Assembly (NCBI RefSeq): GCF_050908995.1
Contig: NC_135118.1
Location: 15,943,501-16,007,500, forward strand
From: Andrena cerasifolii
Taxonomy: Eukaryota > Arthropoda > Insecta > Hymenoptera > Andrenidae
Length of the DNA: 64,000 nucleotides
Direction of reading: 5' to 3'
The notes beneath the pieces were generated by a model. The model was not told the DNA's origin and ran no database searches. It saw only the letters and a program-made list of their open reading frames with translations. The position numbers and the translations under genes were made by a program. Shown in pieces: positions 34,446 to 45,540 of this stretch (the first letter of the stretch is position 1; each line of letters opens with the position of its first letter).

Positions 34446-36745
34446 TATACGTACACCGTGCACGTCCGTAAACCACAGTGTTTTATGAATACGTGAATTT
34501 ACTGCTTAATCAGCCGAGGCGGTGAGGCCGCGCAATTAAAACGCCATTAAGCGGCCCCATAAAAATTCCCTGGTAAAATTCGGCGATATCGGGTTACCGG
34601 AGTTTTTCTTACAGGCTTCTCCTCGGGGTTACGGTCTATAGGATGCAGGAGTTTATAGTCACCCGAGAGGATCCTACAGGCGCATTAAAGCTGGTGCTCG
34701 GTTCCCTCGCTTCGAAAGTTTTCCCCGATACACGTGTCGTGCATCTTGTTCCGCTCTTACACGACAACGACGCGACTTGCTATTTGGCACACTCGCTACC
34801 TTTGTCAACCAACTTTCTCAATCTCAATGCCTTGTTATTCAAAGCAGCTAAGCTTCGGTACCACCAAGCATCCGTCGGCAAAGCCAGCGACTGAGGTACA
34901 AGTTGAATCGTACTCCCATGGGAAGATACCTTTTTCTAGCGATCCTCAAATTAATCGTAACCCGTAACAGCATCCTACGCTTTACAATGCACCTGCTGCT
35001 TCAGGAGTACGATAACACTGCCGCGTGTCCGTCGCTGCCAGATAAGCGATCTCCGTCCCACATCGTTTCTTTGATGTTGCGCGATCATTATGTTCCTAAA
35101 ATTGTTTTTTCACCCGCTAGAAGATCAACGTGGCCCGAGGGCAGGCTTCCCTAACGGTACGTCAGTTCATCGGGAACAGGTGATTAATTATTCGGACGGG
35201 TAGGCGTGGGACGTTATCGACAAATTCACCTTGAGTAAAGGCACTAGCCAGGGGAACGAACTGCCTTCTCCCCTTGCTCCCCGTCGAACACGCTTACTAA
35301 ACTCTCCGCCTCTCCCCGCCGTTTTATCTGACACGCCGGTCTCTGTCTCTCTTCCCTCCTCTCGCGCCTCTCCCGTGTCTACGCTCGTAAATAAATAAAA
35401 ACGTGAACGTTGACTCGTCCGCCTCCTCTGCCTTCCCCACCCGTGCGATCGGCGCCTTTGGGGCTCTCCTAATTTTTACGATGTCCCGCGTATCTAAAAA
35501 GTCCGCTCCTATCTGCGCCACGTAGAGTGAACTTTATTGGTCCCAGCAACGGAATCGGAAAGGAGCCTTTCAGCTCACTGAAGTAGGCACGACAACGTGT
35601 TCCCGGATTCCACGGGTTCCCTCGCTCCCCGTGGGTCGGTCCCAGTGGAAATTGACTCCACCGTCCAGCCGTGGAAATCGATGTTCCCGCTGTTTCACGA
35701 CCCCGAGATTTCGTCCCGAATAATGAGACTGGGCCGTGTAACCGCTTCACCATCAAGCCTTACGCTTAACGTCCCGGCGAATTTACGGAAGCCGTCGCTA
35801 ATTTGCGCCGAGCTTGTTTAAGCGAGCATTAACGCGCCCCTTTCGCCGGGATGAGCGTCGTTCTTGAGGCGATACCAATACGTGAATCTGAGGATTCGCT
35901 ACTTACGGAGCGGTCGCGCGAAGGCTTTCGGGGATAATTGAAAGGCAATTAAAATTCCTGCTGGTCGTAGTCACGGCGATAAACGAAATTTCGCTTTGTG
36001 CTCGCCCACGGTGATTTACACCGACGTGAATCCTACCTTAATTATACTTCTTTATAGTTCGGGGAACCGCGAGGGTCACGTTTCCTCACCTACGTTTCCC
36101 CCTTGTTCGACGAAGATTATTTTCATTCACTTCCTCCGTTCTGTTAGCTCGAGCGTGACTTTGGAGGATTTGTCTGTCTTCAGCATCCTCGTACTTCTGT
36201 ACGTCTCTTCCCGGACAGAAGACACAAGTCAATTAAAGAGAAACATGTTTATCCTCGTCGCGTTACCCGACGGAAATCCACTTTCCTCCGATAGCCTTTC
36301 CTCCCTCTTCTCGCCTGTCCATCGTTTTTGCCTTCCTCTGCACCGTTCTCCGGAGGGTCGAGCACCCTCGAGGTCATCGACTCTCGCGGTTCATCCCGGG
36401 GTCCTCCGCGACGAGCAATCAACGTCATATCTTTCAACGGATACGAGCCGCGGCGAGGCAAGAAGAGGTTTCTACGACTGCGAACACCCGACAGATCCGG
36501 AAGCTTTCCTGATCGATTCTCGATAACCAATCGAGCCGAACGGTAGTCGCTAACGAAATGGCTACCCCGTTCCTCAATTACGATCAAGCATGCCCCCGCC
36601 ACTTCTACGAGCTTCTAGGATAGGCCATGTTTCTTCCTGCCAATCTCTTTTCCTGTCTACGAAGCGTCCGTCCTAAATCCATTATAGTCGCATCGAAATC
36701 AAGTGGCTTCTCAGAACCACTAATAATCTGTCCCTATCGCACCCT
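34446..36745. other. GC-rich unique DNA, no gene recognised
   Basis: The 176-codon frame at 35996-36526 overlaps an antisense frame of 117 codons. It has no start context, domain or splice evidence that I can point to. No repeat ends were found. Confidence 0.5.
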
Positions 36746-36945
36746 TTAACCCTTTTGTCACTCCACTCTTCTGTAATTGCTCTGTAGCTAACGGAGGAGT
36801 CACATTTGTGGCGCGCAATTTCTTGTTTTCATTTCTACTGCAGCCAATGATATCGAGTGTCCAAAGCAATATTGTAGAGTGTGTAATTAAACACTTAACG
36901 ATCTGAAAGGCTAGCAATCAAGGGCATCGAGATCGGAAGTGTTAA
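36746..36945. mobile_element. Possible small TTAA-flanked MITE
   Basis: TTAA then CCCTTTTGTCACTCC (36746-) and, at the right, GATCGGAAGTG then TTAA (36942-36945). The inverted similarity is only about TTAACMCTTYYG, so this could be coincidence. The interior is about 190 bp. Confidence 0.3.
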
Positions 36946-39900
36946 AAGGAATCCTGATTAGCCTCACAATAGGTTCTCCGGGTAAAAGAGAATTCTCCCT
37001 TGGCGATAATCGAGCGCCACGCGCATAAATCATCTCGACTTTGGATTTTTCTCTACCCGGAACTGGCCAGCCTCCGATTCAATCCTAATCTCGGCTCTCC
37101 CTCTCCCTGGCTACCCGTTGATGAGCTTTTCCGCCTGTCTTGATTGTTCCCTCGCCTCTTTCGTGGCAGCGGGTCGAGGTAACAAGCCTCACGTAGTGGC
37201 GCGGTTCATCAGGACCAGAAAGCAAAGTGGACGATACCGCAGAGAAAGGAGAGAGGCAAGGGGGCTGATGGCCAAGCACAAGGTGGACGCGACTTCTCCA
37301 TCGCGTCTCTTTACTTGCGTCGTCGCAAAAAGTCCTCTGCTCGTTAGATCTGCTCGCGATATCGATATAATTATTCCCAAGAACTGATCGCTCCGGAGGA
37401 TATCGATGCACCTCGGTGCGACCTGGACTTTCTCCGACGCCAGATTCCTATTTTTCCTCTGCCTCGTTTTCAGAAAGCAACTCTGTATCGACTGAAGAAT
37501 TCACTTCCAGCAGAGAACGCTCTGACTTTCTCCAACAATGTCTAATTGCGAAGTATCATAGACTGTTTGGATATCGCGAAACGCACTTAACAGTGGATAA
37601 AATTTATCTCGGGTTTCACGGTAATTATACAGGCGCTCCTATCTTCCGATGTATTAATATCGAAGTTTTATAATAACCAATGGCGAATGGACGCGATTTC
37701 CCCTCGCGCTTATTGACCAATCTCCAGCGAAAGTTGCTTTATTTGGTCGGGGCAACATTCGCGGAAATTATTGCACGGCACACGAGGTCGCGACACTTTG
37801 TTTGCCGCGGTAACTTTCTTCCAGAAAGGTGTCCGTTAAACGCAGGCGGGCGTTAGAACGAACAAAAAGGATCGTTGCCTGATGTAGACCGTTTCGATCG
37901 GTTCAGTGAGCTGATTCGAATCAGCAACGCGTTACTGTCCGTCGTTTTTGCGCGGCATCGAAAGCCGAACGGATCGGAATTAAAGATTTTCTGTGATTAT
38001 CGTTTGATTTCGTTACGCGAGCTTCCCGGTGTAATCGTTTGTAGGAAGTGAGCAGGGCTGTACAGCCTCTGATTAAAACCACCGTCATAAAATCGATTGT
38101 AATCCCCCAGGAAACGCAGAAAAATGTATTATTGATGAACAAACGAGACCTAATGAGTCCGCCGGTCGCTGGGTAAAAAGTTTCACCAGAAATTAGCCGT
38201 GACGGCAGCGCTACAGTTAGGCCGAACGAGCGTATAAGCAAAAACCGCAATTATCGAATGGGGTAATTAAACTCGCGCAGCCGTTGTTCTAACCATAGGG
38301 AGGCTCGCCTATAGCCTAGCCACAAAGGAACAGTTTAGACTCGATTTGGTGAGAGTCGACCCTCGATGCTCCCATTACCCAAGAATCCATACTTCCCTTC
38401 TACGTCTGTGCCTTCGACAATTAACTGCGCATACACTGTGGAATACTAATATACTGCTTCTTCATTTCGAGTAGCTCTCTGCCCTTGCAGTCGTAACTAC
38501 CAGACACTTCGTGAATTCGTCTGATTAACGGCCCCACTGAAAAAGATTGCTGACGTATCAAAATCAGTTCTCAGGCGCGACCGCGGGCGAGTTCTTCGTG
38601 CCAAGCTCCACCCAAGCCGCAGAGCAATTTTCACACGACGCTCGCACGGACAAATCGCGGTTCTAATTGGCGAGAAAAGGTTTTTCCCCGCGGGTACACG
38701 CGTTCCAGCGTCCAGGTCTCCTCTTTCCGGAATCGTCCGGACCTGAGCACGCCATTGAAGGCCATGCGCGCTGTTTCGAGAAATGAAATCTCCCGTCCGC
38801 GAGGCTGCCTCGAGATGCTAAAGGAATCAAATCGCATTCCCAGCGTCGTCCCGGTTTCCCTAGGGAGCGGTCGCCGCCTCCTTCTTCCATCGTGCGCTCG
38901 AGTCGCGCCGCTGAATCGGGAGCTGATCGCGAAACCGGGAGGCCACGATTCCAGGTACAATGGATTCCTGGCTTCCTACACGTCCCTTTCGACCGGTCGA
39001 CCGGCATCGCTAATTGATGAAGATGTAGTACGCGCTTTTTTTCATAATTTCACGGCGAGGGAGCGAGCGCTCCCCGTAGGAGTACGTAGCTGCAGCGTTC
39101 CTTTCCATCCTCTCGGCCAGGCGAGACGCGCCGCCTCCCGGGATCCAATATCATTTCGCCGTTGCTCATTAGTTTGCTTAGACGGTGTAAGCTGTAATTA
39201 CGCAACATCACCGTGATGATGGTGTATGGACGGTCGCGGTGTAGCGGGATGAATCGACGGAAATCGATGGAAACACGCGGAACGACTCCTATCCTATCCC
39301 TCGATGAGTAGGTAACTACACCGGCATTCAGCTCTGTTTGCGCGCGAGACTTTGTTGCTGCGTTAATCGTAAGTTTGTGGAAGACGCGTATAATGACTTG
39401 GTCGTTACAAGTGTGGGGTGAGTTGTCCCTTGACGGGTGATGTTTATGATGCATCGCGCGTTGCGATTTTATGCTTGTTACGCGAGGTTGACTGACACTG
39501 TGGATCTTAGTGATTTTATTTATGACCCTTGCTTCCGAGGAAATAATATGGAATTTTATTTCAAAGAAGGCTGCGATGTTTCCTTCGGATAAAATGTCCA
39601 CGCGCCTCTCTTCATGTGGGTATCCGTGAATAGTTAGTGTACACAGATTTTTTCATTTATAATTACAGGGTCTCCACCGTGTTGTGCTACCTACCCAACT
39701 GCTGCTGTGAACTGTAGCGGCGCGAACCCGTGGGACGGTTTCCAATTTCTCTTCGCGGTTGGGCACGTAAGTACAGTAGATAGCTGTTAGCCCCTAGCTG
39801 CGGTTACCGCGTGAAGTTTAACGTATTAGAGGCCTAGAGGCCTTGGTGGACCTCTCTTCGCCCTCCGCGCGTCTTCATTTCGCATTCAACGTAGAAAAGC

Positions 39901-40687
39901 GTGGTTTCCCATTCGACATAGCTTATCTACCTCGGCGGTGATTCGCGATAAAAGCAAATTTCGTGTTTTTTGTGCCCATTCGACGAGGAGACCAGCCTAC
40001 TTAGCTATTACGCGATTCACGAAGGGTGTAATCACTCGGCCGTGACATTGCGAGATTACAGTAGAGCAAAACGATATGAATTTGCGAGCTACGGCTTATC
40101 AGTGGAGAACATGGAGTTTAGTTCTCGACTCAAAAGATTATTAGCCGAGTGGCTATATAACAGCTGTCGTTAGAAATGCCAGTCTCTATTCGCGTCAGGT
40201 GAAAATAAAGATGAGAGTGTGAATATCCCAATATCCAAGTTCAGTTCGACGAAAAATGTCTCTCGGAAGATTCCACGACCGTTCCATCGTCGATTTCGCC
40301 TTATCTATCCCCAAACAGCTGCATAAATCTCGACCCGTTTGCGTTCGTTACGGGGCATACATATCTCATTGTACCAGGAAGGCAAGAATGTGGCTGATTT
40401 ATATCTCCGATATGCCTTCCCCGTACCGATGTTGCAAATTTTGTCGTCCTTCCCAACACGTTGCTACTTCCAAGCGATTGCATGGCCTCCTGCTGCGAAG
40501 TCAGTGTGCAACCGAGCTTCCAGATCATCAGGCTCCATGCTCAGAGGAGCATCATTACGACATCGATGCACATATCCATTGAGACGCTCGAAAGAATATT
40601 TTTAAACGATCACATAGGTGGGCACCTATAAAGTATCATCGTATTCTATTCTAGCCATCGTTGTAAAATCAAGCCCAATACATAGTT
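36946..40687. other. Unique DNA, no gene recognised
   Basis: A 183-codon minus-strand frame (39050-39601) and a 153-codon plus-strand frame (38755-39216) partly overlap. Neither shows a recognisable domain. The only distinct structure noted is the perfect palindrome at 37910-37925. Confidence 0.5.
37910..37925. repeat. 16-bp perfect palindrome
   Basis: GCTGATTCGAATCAGC is self-complementary without a spacer. It could be a dimeric binding site; no gene context supports a specific factor. Confidence 0.5.
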
Positions 40688-41048
40688 CTATACAGGGTGC
40701 TGTTAAATAATTTAGACAAGCTCGACATATTCTACAAATCATAGGCATTACCATGTATCAAGTCTCTTTAATTTCGCTAGTCTGAAATTTCTGTGTCTTC
40801 CTCACCGTTTTCGTGGTCTGCCTTTGAAGCAGTGCTTTTTCAACCTTTTTTGAGTCGCGATCCCCTTTTATAATATTCAAGTAACAGTGGATTCAATGCG
40901 GTAAAGAAAACACGTTAAAAATAGGTATTTCAGACTATAATTCTTACTTAATAATATTAAAAACAAGCCGCGTTGACCCCCTAGAAAACACTTCACCACT
41001 CACCGGTTGGGTTGCACTGCTTTAAAGCGAATAACAGGGCACCCTGAG
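40688..41048. mobile_element. Possible CAGGGTGC-ended element hosting a hAT relic
   Basis: TACAGGGTGCTGTTAAATAA on the left and AATAACAGGGCACCCTG on the right are weakly inverted. A second candidate right end, AACACCCTGCG near 41175, makes the boundary ambiguous. The firm content is the hAT relic in the middle. Confidence 0.35.
40822..41027. mobile_element. 190-bp hAT MITE with 8-bp target duplication
   Basis: The element 40830-41019 begins CAGTGCTTTTTCAACC, and its reversed right end begins CAGTGCAACCCAACCGG. It is flanked by CTTTGAAG (40822-40829) and CTTTAAAG (41020-41027), an 8-bp duplication with one mismatch. The subterminal TTTTTTGAGTCGCGATCCCC resembles the start of many animal hAT elements. 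Non-coding. Confidence 0.8.
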
Positions 41049-42187
41049 CACTAACCGAAGAGATCAAAGACACAGCAGCAGGATAGCAAAATGGCATACT
41101 CAGATTTACTCCTCACTAATCCTCTAGGTATAATAGAACACACCTACAAAATTCGACTGAACAATAAGCAATTCGGAAACACCCTGCGCATCGCATTTGG
41201 CGCGAGTGTCCCTCGACTCGCATCCTCGGCCACTGGACTCGCGTAAAATCGCGTAGAAGTGGCCCATAGAAAAGCAGGGACGCGCCGGAACCCGTAAGAC
41301 GGCTACCGAGTTACCGGTCCCCGGTGTTCCAGGAATAATAACACAACGGCAGAATACAGGGGTATCAACAGCTTTCTCGCCGGAATCCCGGCGCACCGGC
41401 GCGGCGGCCTCCCTCTATTCGTAGAGGCTTACGTTTTCATCGGGACGCTTGATAAACGGCGACATAAATCCAGCGTGCAGCGTTCGTTAGAATGGATCTC
41501 CCCGAGCGGAGGTTGCTCTTCATCATCGTTCCTGGGCGCACAGAAGACGCGGTGGGACGGTCGGCGGCGAGGTGGGTCGAAGGGAGAGGTGATCGTGCAT
41601 GAGCCCGCGTGTAGAAGTGCGGATACCAGAGCGATCGCGTGGGCGTTACACGTTCTCTCGTTATGGGGGCCCGTCGTATTCCCGTGTAGATCGGGTCCTG
41701 TCCACACCTCGGTCTCCCGGGGCACGGGAGGACCCCCTCTATACGTCGATATCCTCGACCTCGTAGCAGCCGATACGGAGGATACGAGCAGGGACGATGC
41801 GGCTCCCACATGCCCACCTACGTGGACCTTCTCGCGGGACACGAAACCACGGGGCCCACTGCTCACCCAACGATCACACGGCGTCCTGGTCCCTGCCTGC
41901 GCGCGTGTGTTCACCGCGGATCTACGTGAACGTCGTTTGACGAACGTGAAAGGCAGCGCTGCAACCGCGGCGCAAATTTGACGCGGCTTCCTGGCGTCGC
42001 GGGGATGAGAGAATCTCACGGGCGCGCGAAGGGAAACGGATGCGTGACTCGGTTGCCTGCCATCCATTTTGTCGTTTTGCGTTGCTGCGCCCCGTTCGTT
42101 TGTTCGGCTTCTCTGCGATTACGTGGTTCGTTTTGGAAACGGTGGAGGGCTCGTAGTTTCGGGTGGTGGGTAGTGGGCCGGCTTGTG
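41049..42187. other. GC-rich unique DNA with overlapping long frames
   Basis: A 212-codon minus-strand frame (41429-42067), a 126-codon minus-strand frame and a 168-codon plus-strand frame all cover the same bases. Three open frames in one GC-rich block argue for compositional lack of stops rather than a gene. No domain is recognised. Confidence 0.5.
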
Positions 42188-42789
42188 TATTAGGTCGGTG
42201 CGAAAGTTCGTTCGCTCACTGCTATTTACAGTGAGCTGATGTTAGATGCAGGGAAATGTCTATTTCTGCTACACCTACTTGCATTTTTACCAGAGAAGTG
42301 GCAAGAGGTCATACATACGCGAGAGAAAAATATTTTGATTAACCCTTCGTGGTCACACCTTTTTATAATCACAAATTGGTCACACGGGGTTCACTGTACC
42401 CCAGCGTCATTTTTTCAGTTACCATTTTCGTATTTTTGAATCTTTTAACTTTTCAGTGATAATTGTACGTTCGTAATACTTATACAAGCATGGTCTGATA
42501 GTCTTCTTCTAGAAATGTAAATTTTGATATGATAAAATTTGTAGTTGATAATGAGCGATTTTCCAAGTTTGTGGGAAAAAACGATTTTTTAATTTTTTAT
42601 ATTTTTTTTCTTGCAATAAATTCCCTTTGGAAGTCGTAAGGGCACGACATTTTAACTCGAAAATTATTCTTGGGGTACAATACACCCCGTGTGACCAGGA
42701 AGGGTTAAAAAAAACTTGAAATACCTATATTTTTACTGTCTTAAGAATTTGGTTCAATAGAGCGAACGAACTTTTGCACCGACCTTATA
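42188..42789. mobile_element. mariner-type MITE with TA duplication, interrupted by a TTAA element
   Basis: The element 42190-42787 begins TTAGGTCGGTGCGAAAGTTC and its reversed right end begins TAAGGTCGGTGCAAAAGTTC, both continuing GTTCGCT. It is flanked by TA on both sides. These ends resemble known insect mariner termini (TTAGGTNGGNNNNNAAGTTCG type). Removing the nested insertion leaves about 225 bp, so it is a deletion derivative with no transposase. Confidence 0.85.
42339..42708. mobile_element. Nested TTAA-flanked piggyBac-type MITE (CCCTTCGTGGTCACAC ends)
   Basis: TTAA (42339-42342) then CCCTTCGTGGTCACAC. The right end reversed is CCCTTCCTGGTCACACGGGG with TTAA at 42705-42708. The inverted terminus is about 16 bp with one mismatch. 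The subterminal words CACACGGGGTTCACTGTACC and its inverse GGGGTACAATACACCCCGTG are further inverted repeats. Length 362 bp without coding capacity; inserted into the mariner element and therefore younger. Confidence 0.85.
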
Positions 42790-43055
42790 AAATGCACTGA
42801 CTCGTGCGAGATATATGTAATTAAAAGGCACCTACCTATAGCTGTTAAAGTAATCGATGTAGGCATAAGGGATAGTGTTCACTTTCACTCGATTGACAGT
42901 TCTGTCAATGTCAGGGTTTTCATAGGACAGGCTATGTGTAGGAGTGTGCTCATCGACTCGACAAAAATCGGCAGCATGCGCTAGGTTTAGAAATAGGGTA
43001 GGAGACTAAAGGAGCTCATACACGTATCGATACATATCTCAACGTGTGGGCGGTA

Positions 43056-43372
43056 GGGTGGAACGAAATATAAGGGCAATTTTTTTTTTATTATTCATGA
43101 CTTCTAATAGTGGGCAAAAGTTGCCTTTTATAATGTTATTTAAGCTGTGAAAGTTTGATCTTGATCAAATTTTTTTTTAGGTGTCGCAAGCCATTAAAAA
43201 ATTCATATTTAGTGATTGTGTGACTTTTGACTGCCTTGCGACACCTCAAAAAATTTGTTGATCAAGATCAAACTTTCACAGCTTAAATAACATTATAAAA
43301 GGCAACTTTTGCCCACTATGAGTAGTCATGAATAATAAAAAAAATATTTCGCTCCTATATTTCGTTCCACCC
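43056..43372. mobile_element. Near-perfect foldback MITE (GGGTGGAACGAAATATA ends)
   Basis: The arms 43056-43195 and 43235-43372 are reverse complements over about 140 bp with few mismatches. They include GGGCAAAAGTTGCCTTTTAT, AACATTATAAAAGGCAACTT and GATCTTGATCAAA in mirrored order, with a loop of only about 40 bp (CATATTTAGTGATTGTGTG). Left flank is TA, right flank TT, so the target duplication is not secured. A transcript would make a long, almost perfect hairpin. Superfamily not assigned. Confidence 0.85.
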
Positions 43373-44790
43373 TTGGAGACAAAAGAAAGATGTTAGTAAA
43401 GTACCTAATTGTATAGAGAGAACGATTTCATTCGTATTAGTTGATCACAGTTCCATTTCTCGTGTCCGCGTCGCGAGTGCAGATGTTGCGAGCCACGGGA
43501 AGGGAAGGGTAGCAGGGGCCTGTGCGATTTCGCAACGCTCGTTCTCGCTGGCAAAGCCGCAGGTGTGTCCGTGGCTGATCGATCGACGCCGCGAAGACGT
43601 GACAACGAACGTCAGAAAGGACGAGCCGGCTAAGTGGGTCGACTCTGTGTTAGGGCAAGCTGGACGTCGAAAATTAAAAGGCACAGGACGCCGGTGCCGT
43701 TTGTCGTACTCTGCTCGCCCGACTGTCTTATTTCACGAGGAATGGGTGGCGCGGGACTTCAGCTTTTATTTCCCCGTTACGTGTTCAAGTGATCACAGAT
43801 ACGTCTCGATTAATATTTCGCAAACCTGATCCCGAATTTTTGTTTCCGTGAGCATCCCAGGCTGACTAACTCTTTCGTTCTAGTTTATTATCACATTGCA
43901 ATCTGTGGAATGATTAAAATAGTGTGAGGTTGAAATTGAACTGGAATAGTACGCTCAAGTGTCTTTGCGTTGGGAGTAGCAAAGAACACAGTAATTTTAA
44001 TTAAGGACAAGTGCTCTTTATGTGCAGAAATATTTTAGTACAATAGTGGGTTTGCCACATTATACACCTTTTTCTGTCTTTATTCTTGCTCTCTCGGTTC
44101 GCCATGCTTGGCCTTATTGTAACTGATACAATCGGGTTCGGAAGCCAGTCGAAATTGCGTCGGTGTAAAAACTGGAACCCCCTTCGCGTGTATCTGTCAA
44201 AACAGATTTTTTTATCGATCGATCTACCTCGCCAAGGAGCTAGGCTGCCGAGCGGGGATCGATATATCACTTGACGCCTTGGGGTCAGAAGGCGTAGCAG
44301 CTACGGGGATTCTTGATGGCCCGGCGATATCGGTTTTCGTTTCACGCGACCATATTCGCCCCCTGCGCCTGCAAGCGCGCACGACTTCGCACGTGTGCGT
44401 GGCCCGCAAATCTTAATATCCCCTCGAACTAATTAAAGGCTAAACGATGTCACCCGCGGCGATCCACCGTCCTGTATTCTAATGAGGGAACGTCGGCTTC
44501 CTCTGTTACAGCGGCCGAGTTTCTTAATAAATAATTTAACGTGCTCCTGATGCGAGCTCGAGATGCTGCGGATTACTCCTTGTCAAAGTATACATTGGTG
44601 TCTGTTGTATTAATTCAGTACGAGGGATCGCTATTGCATCCATTATTCAACGATTTACTCGCCGTCAAATTCAAGGGGTAAAAAGTTCTGAGCAACTTTT
44701 TCATCATAACTCGATTGTTTCCCTATACCTCAGCAATATACGATAGAAATAAAATGAACGCAGGATGTATAAAGCTTCCTAAAAGTCTAG
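43373..44790. other. Unique DNA, no gene recognised
   Basis: Mixed GC-rich and AT-rich sequence without recognisable exons. Just before the Penelope-like fragment the 12-mer CTAAAAGTCTAG (44780-44791) is inverted at 44815-44826, a small stem that overlaps the fragment's start. Confidence 0.5.
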
Positions 44791-45075
44791 AAGTTTGTCC
44801 GATATAAAGACTTACCTAGACTTTTAGAAAGACGAATATATGAACATAAAAGAAATATTTTTTCATCTCCCCCACAACATACGGCTTTAACCAAACATTC
44901 GCTAGAGTTTGATCATAGGTTTGACTTTGACAATGTTAAGATTGTTGATAAAGAAACTAATTTAAATCAGAGAATTCTTTTGGAGACAATTCACGTGATC
45001 AAACAGCCTAGCGTAAATCTTAGGTATGAAACACCTAAAATACAGGAATATTACGCAACATTACTAAAGAAGTAA
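44791..45075 (+). pseudogene. C-terminal fragment of a Penelope-like reverse transcriptase/GIY-YIG protein
   Basis: An open frame of 94 codons ends in TAA at 45073-45075 and has no start Met. The same frame is closed upstream by stops at 44770 and 44788. Residues read like the end of Penelope-like element proteins: an ERRIYEHKRNIF block (about residues 13-24), then TALTKHSLEFDHRFDFDNVK (about 31-50) and NLNQRILLETIHVIKQ (about 56-71). In the family the equivalents are the region after the GIY-YIG core with an EHK motif, a KH...H.FDW motif and a KRLISEMIYI-type motif. The assignment is by remembered family pattern, not a search. The catalytic GIY-YIG motif itself and the whole reverse transcriptase are absent, so the copy is dead. 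Confidence 0.65.
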
Positions 45076-45435
45076 TGTCTTATGATGTTTTTGCTCCATA
45101 GAATTACATATGATCTAACTAATTCCTACATATCAGTTTATTGGTATGTAATTGTTTGTTTGCACGTTAACACCTTTAAGAGTGTATATAACACACCATA
45201 TGAGCAAGAATGTTTGGTTACTGTAGACTGTATATCCTTTAATTTTGAATTTCGGGGGTTTTAGATATGTTTATAACTGTCAACGGTATTCACCCCTTTT
45301 TCACCTTCTAAAAGCAGATGTGTTGTTCACGGTTTACCTTAGTCTTATTCCAGTCTCGCGAGTCACACGTTGTGCCAGAGCACGGTGACTTATTTTCAAT
45401 ACTATACGCAGTATTTTATATATGTTTTTAACATT

Positions 45436-45473
45436 CCTTGAAGATGATCTAAACCAAGATCGAAACGTCGGAA
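45436..45473 (+). ncRNA. Hammerhead-ribozyme-like segment of the Penelope-like element
   Basis: TTGAAGA, a short stem (GATCT paired with AGATC around AAACCA) and GAAAC occur in the order seen in hammerhead cores (CUGANGA - stem II - GAAA). The first core base is T instead of C, and one base is unpaired next to the stem, so activity is doubtful. Stems I and III were not established. Confidence 0.35.
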
Positions 45474-45540
45474 ACTAATATATATAATTAATTAATTGCA
45501 AAATGCCTTTGATATATTATTTTAATTTATTAAAATAATT

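Larger units (their letters stand above)
44791..45540 (+). mobile_element. 5'-truncated Penelope-like element, 3' part
   Basis: The fragment consists of a C-terminal coding remnant (44791-45075) followed by about 460 bp of AT-rich 3' sequence. That 3' part contains a CTTGAAGATGATCT...GATCGAAACGTCGG segment (45438-45472), which resembles the CTGANGA...GAAA hammerhead-ribozyme core known in Penelope-like element repeats. The body upstream is missing, as is usual for truncated copies. The 3' limit near 45540 is approximate. Confidence 0.65.

Noticed and set aside
36746..36945. Confident piggyBac-type MITE
   Set aside because: Only TTAA plus a few bases match in inverse. TTAA is frequent, so this is kept at low confidence only.
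39050..39601. 183-codon minus-strand frame
   Set aside because: No domain or coding-like residue pattern. It crosses from GC-rich to AT-rich sequence without any change in reading character.
41429..42067. 212-codon minus-strand open frame
   Set aside because: Three long frames on both strands cover the same bases. Composition is Arg/Ser/Pro-rich and nothing is recognisable.
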